Assembly (NCBI GenBank): GCA_903953065.1
Contig: CAJBIG010000081.1
Span: forward strand, 1 to 10,146
Length of the DNA stretch: 10,146 bases
Direction: 5' to 3'
DNA from: an uncultured Solirubrobacterales bacterium
GTDB lineage: Bacteria > Actinomycetota > Thermoleophilia > Solirubrobacterales > Solirubrobacteraceae
Under the pieces are notes generated by a model. That model saw nothing but the letters and a program-made list of their open reading frames with translations, was not told the DNA's origin and did no database searches. Position numbers and translations under genes: made by a program. Within the stretch, counting starts at the first letter, position 1, and every line of letters starts with the position of its first letter. Of the stretch, positions 7,107 to 10,146 are shown one piece after another.

Positions 7107-8201
7107 ATGCGCGCCGTAATCCTCGTCGGCGGCGAGGGGACACGGCTGAGGCCGCTGACCTCGGAGCTGCCAAAGCCGGCCGTGAAGTTGGTTGACCGGC
7201 CGATGATGGCCTTCATGCTCGAGTGGCTGGCGGCCAACGGAATCGCTGAGGTAGTGATGGCCTGCGGCTTCAAGCCGGACGCTATGCGCGAAGCTCTGGG
7301 CGACGGCGGCCGCTTTGGCCTGCAGATCAGCTATGTCACCGAGAGCGAGCCGCTTGGAACCGGTGGCGCGCTGCGTTTTGCCGACGAGCAGCTGGCCGAT
7401 GGGCTTGGCGAGCGTTTCGTGATGTGCAACGGCGACATCTTGACCGATCTTGACCTCGCCGCCCAGATCACGCGCCACCGTGAGCTCGGCGCGCAGGCGA
7501 CGCTGTCGCTGGTTCCGGTTGAAGACCCATCGAGCTTTGGGCTCGTTCGAGTTGGCGACGACGGCGAGGTGCTCGGCTTTCTTGAAAAGCCTGAGCCAAG
7601 CGAGATCGACACCGATCTGATCAGCGCCGGCGCCTACGTCCTCGAGCGCAGCGTCCTCGACCTGATCGAACCGGGCCGCGCTGTCTCAATCGAGCGCGAA
7701 GTCTGGCCCAAGCTTGTTGGTGAAGGGCTCTACGCTGTCGCCGACCGCGATGCGTACTGGCTCGACATCGGCACGCCCGATCGTTATCTCAAAGCGACCG
7801 CTGACATTCTCAGCGGCGCTGTGAAGAGCGAAGCCGGCTCGCGGCTCGACGGCCACGGGATAGCGCTCGGTGAAGGCTGCAGCGTCGAAGGTGATCTGGT
7901 TGGCCCGGCGGTACTGGGCGACAATTGCAGCGTCGCCGCGGGCGCGACGGTGGGGCCAGGGGCGGCTCTCGGCGACGGGGTAGAGGTGGCCACCGGCGCC
8001 AAGATCGAGGCTTCCGCGGTTCTCGACGGCTGCCGCATTGGCGCCGGCGCGCAGATCGATGACGCGATCCTCTCTCCCGGCGCAGAGGTCGGCGCCGGCG
8101 CGCGAATCAGCGAGCAGTCGGTCGTGGGGCCGCGCGTCAAGGTTGCCGCCGACGCGACAGTTGGCGGCGGCGCCAAACTCTTCGCCGCTGACGCCGACTA
8201 G
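7107..8201 (+). CDS. NDP-sugar pyrophosphorylase, probably mannose-1-phosphate guanylyltransferase
   Basis: Cytoplasmic nucleotidyltransferase that joins a sugar 1-phosphate to an NTP. It is 364 aa from ATG 7107. An in-frame upstream start would overlap ugd and add a basic, unrelated extension, so 7107 is chosen because it begins exactly at MRAVILVGGEGTRLRPLT. Visible motifs are that nucleotide loop (8-18), LPKP with K23, the metal site NGD at 108-110, FLEKP at 158-162, and YWLDIGTPDRYL at 217-228. The segments SIEREVWPKL and YWLDIGTP resemble actinobacterial GDP-mannose pyrophosphorylases more than thymidylyltransferases. Residues about 250-356 form a run of hexapeptide repeats (for example ALGDGVEVATGAKI), predicted to fold as a left-handed beta-helix. 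Spacing of 4 bases from ugd, without a ribosome site, implies coupling. The neighbouring isomerase, able to make mannose 6-phosphate, supports GDP-mannose as product. Glucose-1-phosphate specificity remains possible. Confidence 0.85.
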   Translation: MRAVILVGGEGTRLRPLTSELPKPAVKLVDRPMMAFMLEWLAANGIAEVVMACGFKPDAMREALGDGGRFGLQISYVTESEPLGTGGALRFADEQLADGLGERFVMCNGDILTDLDLAAQITRHRELGAQATLSLVPVEDPSSFGLVRVGDDGEVLGFLEKPEPSEIDTDLISAGAYVLERSVLDLIEPGRAVSIEREVWPKLVGEGLYAVADRDAYWLDIGTPDRYLKATADILSGAVKSEAGSRLDGHGIALGEGCSVEGDLVGPAVLGDNCSVAAGATVGPGAALGDGVEVATGAKIEASAVLDGCRIGAGAQIDDAILSPGAEVGAGARISEQSVVGPRVKVAADATVGGGAKLFAADAD

Positions 8202-8247
8202 TACCCGCACGGCATCGTCAACGCCACTGCGCCAAACTTGCGTCACC

Positions 8248-9321
8248 TTGACCGCCGAAAGCTCATCAGCCCAGCCACTCGACCGCGCCGCCGTCGCGAA
8301 GGTTGACCCAACCGACCAGATTGCCGACGTGCTGTCGCTCCCCGAGCAGCTGCGCGACGCCGTCTTCAAGGTTGAGTCGGCAGAGCTCCCGCAGGTTGAT
8401 TCGCCCGGCGGCCTGCTCGTCGCTGGTATGGGCGGCTCCGGGATCGGTGGCCGTTTGGCGCGCGGAATTCTCGGCGACCAAGCTTCGCGCCCGATCCTCA
8501 GCGCCGCCGGTTACTCATTGCCGGGTTGGACGACCGCCGAGACGACCGTTCTCTGCGCCAGCTACTCCGGGGAGACCGAGGAGACCCTGGCCTGCTTTGA
8601 AGCGGCCGGCATCATCGGCAGCAACCGCGTCGTCGTCACGACCGGCGGCACGCTGGCTCAGGCCGCGCGTGCCGAGGGCGTGCCGGTAATCCCGGTCGCC
8701 GGTGGCCTGCAGCCACGCGCTGCCGTTGCCTACATGACGGTCGCCGCGCTTGAGGTTGCCGCCGCTTGTGGCGCCGGGCCACGTTTGACAACGGAAGTCG
8801 ACGTTGCCGCCGACCATCTTGAGCAGCTGGCAATCGAGTGGGGCCCCGACTCGCCTGAGGATTCGCTCGCCAAGAGCCTTGCCCGCGCCGTTCACGGGAC
8901 GATTCCCGTGATCGCCGGTTACGGGTTGACCGAGGCTGTCGCCAGTCGTTGGAAGACGCAGGTAAACGAGAACGCCAATCAGCTTGCCTTCGCTTCGGTT
9001 CTTCCGGAACTCGACCACAATGAGATCGTCGGCTGGGGAACTGCGGCCGACTTCGGTCGATTCAGCGCTCTTTTCTTCAAGGACAGCGACGACCCACCAC
9101 GGATCGCGCGCCGGATCGAGCTGACGCGTTCATTGATCGAGGCCGACGGAGCCTCAGTTCACGTCGTTGATTCGCTTGGTCAGACGGCGGTCGAGCGTGC
9201 CTTTTCGCTGGTTTTGCTCGGCGATCTGTTTTCGACTTACTTGGCCGTCTGCAACGAGCAGGACCCGGCTGATATCGCAGTGATCACGGCACTCAAGAAG
9301 GGTCTAGCCGAGCACGAGTAG
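8248..9321 (+). CDS. bifunctional phosphoglucose/phosphomannose isomerase (SIS domain)
   Basis: Cytoplasmic isomerase with two SIS domains that interconverts fructose 6-phosphate with glucose 6-phosphate and mannose 6-phosphate. From TTG 8248 the protein is 357 aa, near the family norm. The open frame continues back to 8038, but that part overlaps the previous gene and has no family resemblance. No in-frame ATG or GTG lies between the previous stop and the conserved DPTDQIADVLSLPEQLRDAV segment. Seen motifs are GMGGSGIGG at 60-68, SYSGETEET at 105-113, LQPRAAVAYM with R157, RWKTQVNENANQ with E241, and PELDHNEIVGW with H257. The 16-residue spacing of E241 and H257 equals that of the catalytic Glu203/His219 pair in the archaeal enzyme from Pyrobaculum. 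The gene follows the pyrophosphorylase by 46 bases. The family assignment is secure, whereas the start is less so (CTG 8227 is another option). Confidence 0.9.
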   Translation: MTAESSSAQPLDRAAVAKVDPTDQIADVLSLPEQLRDAVFKVESAELPQVDSPGGLLVAGMGGSGIGGRLARGILGDQASRPILSAAGYSLPGWTTAETTVLCASYSGETEETLACFEAAGIIGSNRVVVTTGGTLAQAARAEGVPVIPVAGGLQPRAAVAYMTVAALEVAAACGAGPRLTTEVDVAADHLEQLAIEWGPDSPEDSLAKSLARAVHGTIPVIAGYGLTEAVASRWKTQVNENANQLAFASVLPELDHNEIVGWGTAADFGRFSALFFKDSDDPPRIARRIELTRSLIEADGASVHVVDSLGQTAVERAFSLVLLGDLFSTYLAVCNEQDPADIAVITALKKGLAEHE

Positions 9322-9340
9322 CGCCTGCAGGCCAAAAAGC

Positions 9341-9378
9341 CTCAACCTTGACACAGCTTTGATAAGGTTGAGTCTCAA
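9341..9378 (+). promoter_or_regulatory. inverted-repeat operator of the MerR-ahcY operon
   Basis: A perfect inverted repeat has arms CTCAACCTT (9341-9349) and AAGGTTGAG (9364-9372) separated by 14 bases. A third copy of the outer half-site, CTCAA at 9374-9378, makes a second palindrome with the right arm, TTGAG-T-CTCAA (9368-9378), and its last base is the A of the MerR start codon. The dyad spans the predicted -10 element. This placement is what one expects of an autoregulatory site for the protein encoded directly downstream. That this MerR protein binds it is inferred. Confidence 0.7.
9360..9368 (+). promoter_or_regulatory. extended -10 promoter of the MerR-ahcY operon
   Basis: TGATAAGGT is an extended -10 element: TG, one base, then TAAGGT matching TANNNT. 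Counting its last T as -7 puts the transcript start near 9375, three bases before the ATG at 9378, so the mRNA would be leaderless or nearly so. A perfect TTGACA lies at 9348-9353, but it is only 9 bases from this -10 and cannot act as its normal -35. A 17-20 base spacer from TTGACA reaches no acceptable -10. Confidence 0.55.
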
Positions 9379-9758
9379 TGGAAGCGCTAACAATCCACGA
9401 AGCAGCCGAAACAAGCGGCTGGACGCCGCGAATGCTGCGCTACATCGAGCGCATCGGCCTGATCGAGACTGCCCGCACCGAAGCTGGCTATCGCCAGTAC
9501 GGCCCCGGTGAGCTGCAGCGCCTGCGCACACTTCGTGAGCTGCTCGCCGATCACGAGATTGGCCTTGGAGACGTCGCCTTCGCGCTGAGGTTGCGCCGCG
9601 ACGAAGCACTTAGCGGGGCGGTTGATAGTTGGCTTGAAGCTGAGCCGCAACGCCCCGAAGCTGTATCTGCTGATGAATGGCTGCGCTGGGAGCAGGAGAA
9701 ACATGCCCGCATCATCGCCGCCTTGACAACCAACGAAACGATGGAGACCGCTGCCTAA
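9378..9758 (+). CDS. MerR-family transcriptional regulator, cysteine-free, coupled to ahcY
   Basis: Small DNA-binding regulator of 126 aa. The winged helix-turn-helix typical of MerR proteins is clear: a first helix pair at about 4-23 (TIHEAAETSGWTPRMLRYIE), RYIERIGLI at 21-29 in place of the common RYYExxGLI, and the wing motif GYRQY at 37-41. A helix at 45-58 and a coiled-coil-like region follow. The short C-terminal part (about 83-115) has tryptophans at 85, 101 and 104 and no recognisable effector domain. The protein has no cysteine, so it cannot sense metals or oxidants in the way of MerR, CueR or SoxR. Its TAA overlaps the ahcY ATG by one base, so the two are cotranslated. An inverted repeat sits over its own promoter, which implies autoregulation. 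Its ligand is unknown; a product of the S-adenosylmethionine cycle is a reasonable guess from context only. Confidence 0.92.
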   Translation: MEALTIHEAAETSGWTPRMLRYIERIGLIETARTEAGYRQYGPGELQRLRTLRELLADHEIGLGDVAFALRLRRDEALSGAVDSWLEAEPQRPEAVSADEWLRWEQEKHARIIAALTTNETMETAA

Positions 9759-10146
9759 TGACCACGACCGCCGTACTTACCGACAACGACTACAAGGTGG
9801 CCAATCTTGGCGACGCCGAATTTGGCCGCAAGGAGATCCGCCTTGCGGAAAACGAGATGCCCGGCCTGATGAAGACGCGCGAAGAGTTCGCCGCCACTCA
9901 GCCTCTGAAGGGCGCTCGCATCACCGGCTCACTTCACATGACGATTCAGACCGCCGTGTTGATCGAAACGCTGGTCGCGCTCGGCGCCGAGGTTCGCTGG
10001 TGCTCATGCAACATCTTCTCGACGCAAGACCACGCTGCCGCTGCGGTTGTCGTAGGCCCCGACGGAACGGTTGATAAACCGACCGGCATTCCCGTCTTCG
10101 CCTGGAAGGGCGAAACACTGGAGGAGTACTGGTGGTGCACCGAGCA
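9758..10146 (+). CDS. ahcY: adenosylhomocysteinase, N-terminal part (runs off the window)
   Basis: Cytoplasmic, NAD+-dependent enzyme that splits S-adenosylhomocysteine into adenosine and homocysteine, relieving product inhibition of methyltransferases and feeding methionine recycling. The first 129 codons are present. Visible motifs are EIRLAENEMPGLM, GARITGSLHMTIQTAVLIETL (52-72, with H60), EVRWCSCNIFSTQDHAAAA (D91 in the substrate site), and VFAWKGETLEEYWWCTE ending at E129, another substrate contact. The segment after VVVGPDGT, before GIPVFAWKGE, is the insert typical of mycobacterial and many other bacterial enzymes and absent from the animal form. The ATG overlaps the TAA of the MerR gene (TAATG), and GGAG at 9743-9746 gives a rather distant ribosome site, so translation is probably coupled. 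The NAD-binding domain lies beyond the window, and nothing suggests the gene is broken. Confidence 0.97.
   Translation, partial: MTTTAVLTDNDYKVANLGDAEFGRKEIRLAENEMPGLMKTREEFAATQPLKGARITGSLHMTIQTAVLIETLVALGAEVRWCSCNIFSTQDHAAAAVVVGPDGTVDKPTGIPVFAWKGETLEEYWWCTE

Noticed and set aside
5915..7273. Long open frame on the minus strand opposite ugd.
   Set aside because: It mirrors a fully conserved gene, shows no recognisable motif, and is the kind of antisense frame that GC-rich codon use produces by chance.
8038..8247. Upstream extension of the isomerase frame overlapping the pyrophosphorylase gene.
   Set aside because: The extra residues are arginine-, serine- and alanine-rich frame-shadow sequence with no family similarity, and they overlap the hexapeptide-repeat coding region of a well-supported gene.
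9323..9342. Palindrome GCCTGCAGGC and a short AGGC/GCCT stem between the isomerase gene and the MerR gene, considered as a terminator.
   Set aside because: The stems are short and overlapping, and no T run follows; the As lie in the loop. Termination there cannot be supported.
9722..9751. TTGACA at 9723-9728 inside the MerR gene, considered as a separate ahcY promoter.
   Set aside because: No TANNNT element occurs at 16-19 bases downstream, and the stop-start overlap already explains ahcY expression.

Overview
The window is GC-rich, densely coded chromosomal DNA that most resembles an actinobacterium, possibly a Thermoleophilia/Solirubrobacterales-type lineage. That assignment is an inference. 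It rests on the atpG-atpD-atpC order, an adenosylhomocysteinase with the mycobacterial-type internal insert, a large LytR-CpsA-Psr protein with an extra C-terminal domain, the pairing of an NDP-sugar pyrophosphorylase with a bifunctional phosphoglucose/phosphomannose isomerase, and TANNNT -10 elements placed for leaderless transcripts. No insertion sequence, prophage, CRISPR array, rRNA or tRNA gene is visible, and no gene-free stretch exceeds about 70 bases.

Layout. (1) 1-1893, plus strand: the 3' end of the F1Fo ATP synthase operon, with the last codons of atpG, complete atpD (beta) and complete atpC (epsilon). (2) 1904-3016, minus strand, convergent with atpC: an NAD(P)-binding enzyme of the saccharopine dehydrogenase/trans-acting enoyl reductase family. 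(3) 3039-4160, plus strand: an M20 dinuclear-zinc amidohydrolase, divergent from the previous gene across only 22 bases. Those bases hold a symmetric pair of overlapping -10 elements, so both genes may be transcribed leaderless from one bidirectional promoter. (4) 4223-9321, plus strand: an envelope-polysaccharide block of four genes: an LCP ligase, UDP-glucose 6-dehydrogenase, an NDP-sugar (probably GDP-mannose) pyrophosphorylase, and a sugar-phosphate isomerase. Together they could supply UDP-glucuronate and GDP-mannose and attach the finished polymer to the wall. (5) 9378-end, plus strand: a small cysteine-free MerR-family regulator whose stop codon overlaps the start of ahcY (TAATG). ahcY runs off the window.

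The best lead for something undescribed is the MerR-ahcY unit. A 9+9 bp perfect inverted repeat, CTCAACCTT/AAGGTTGAG, straddles an extended -10 element (TGATAAGGT), and a third half-site runs into the ATG. This suggests an autoregulated, leaderless operon in which a dedicated MerR protein controls S-adenosylhomocysteine removal. The second lead is the uncharacterised C-terminal domain of the LCP protein. Both are inferences from one sequence.
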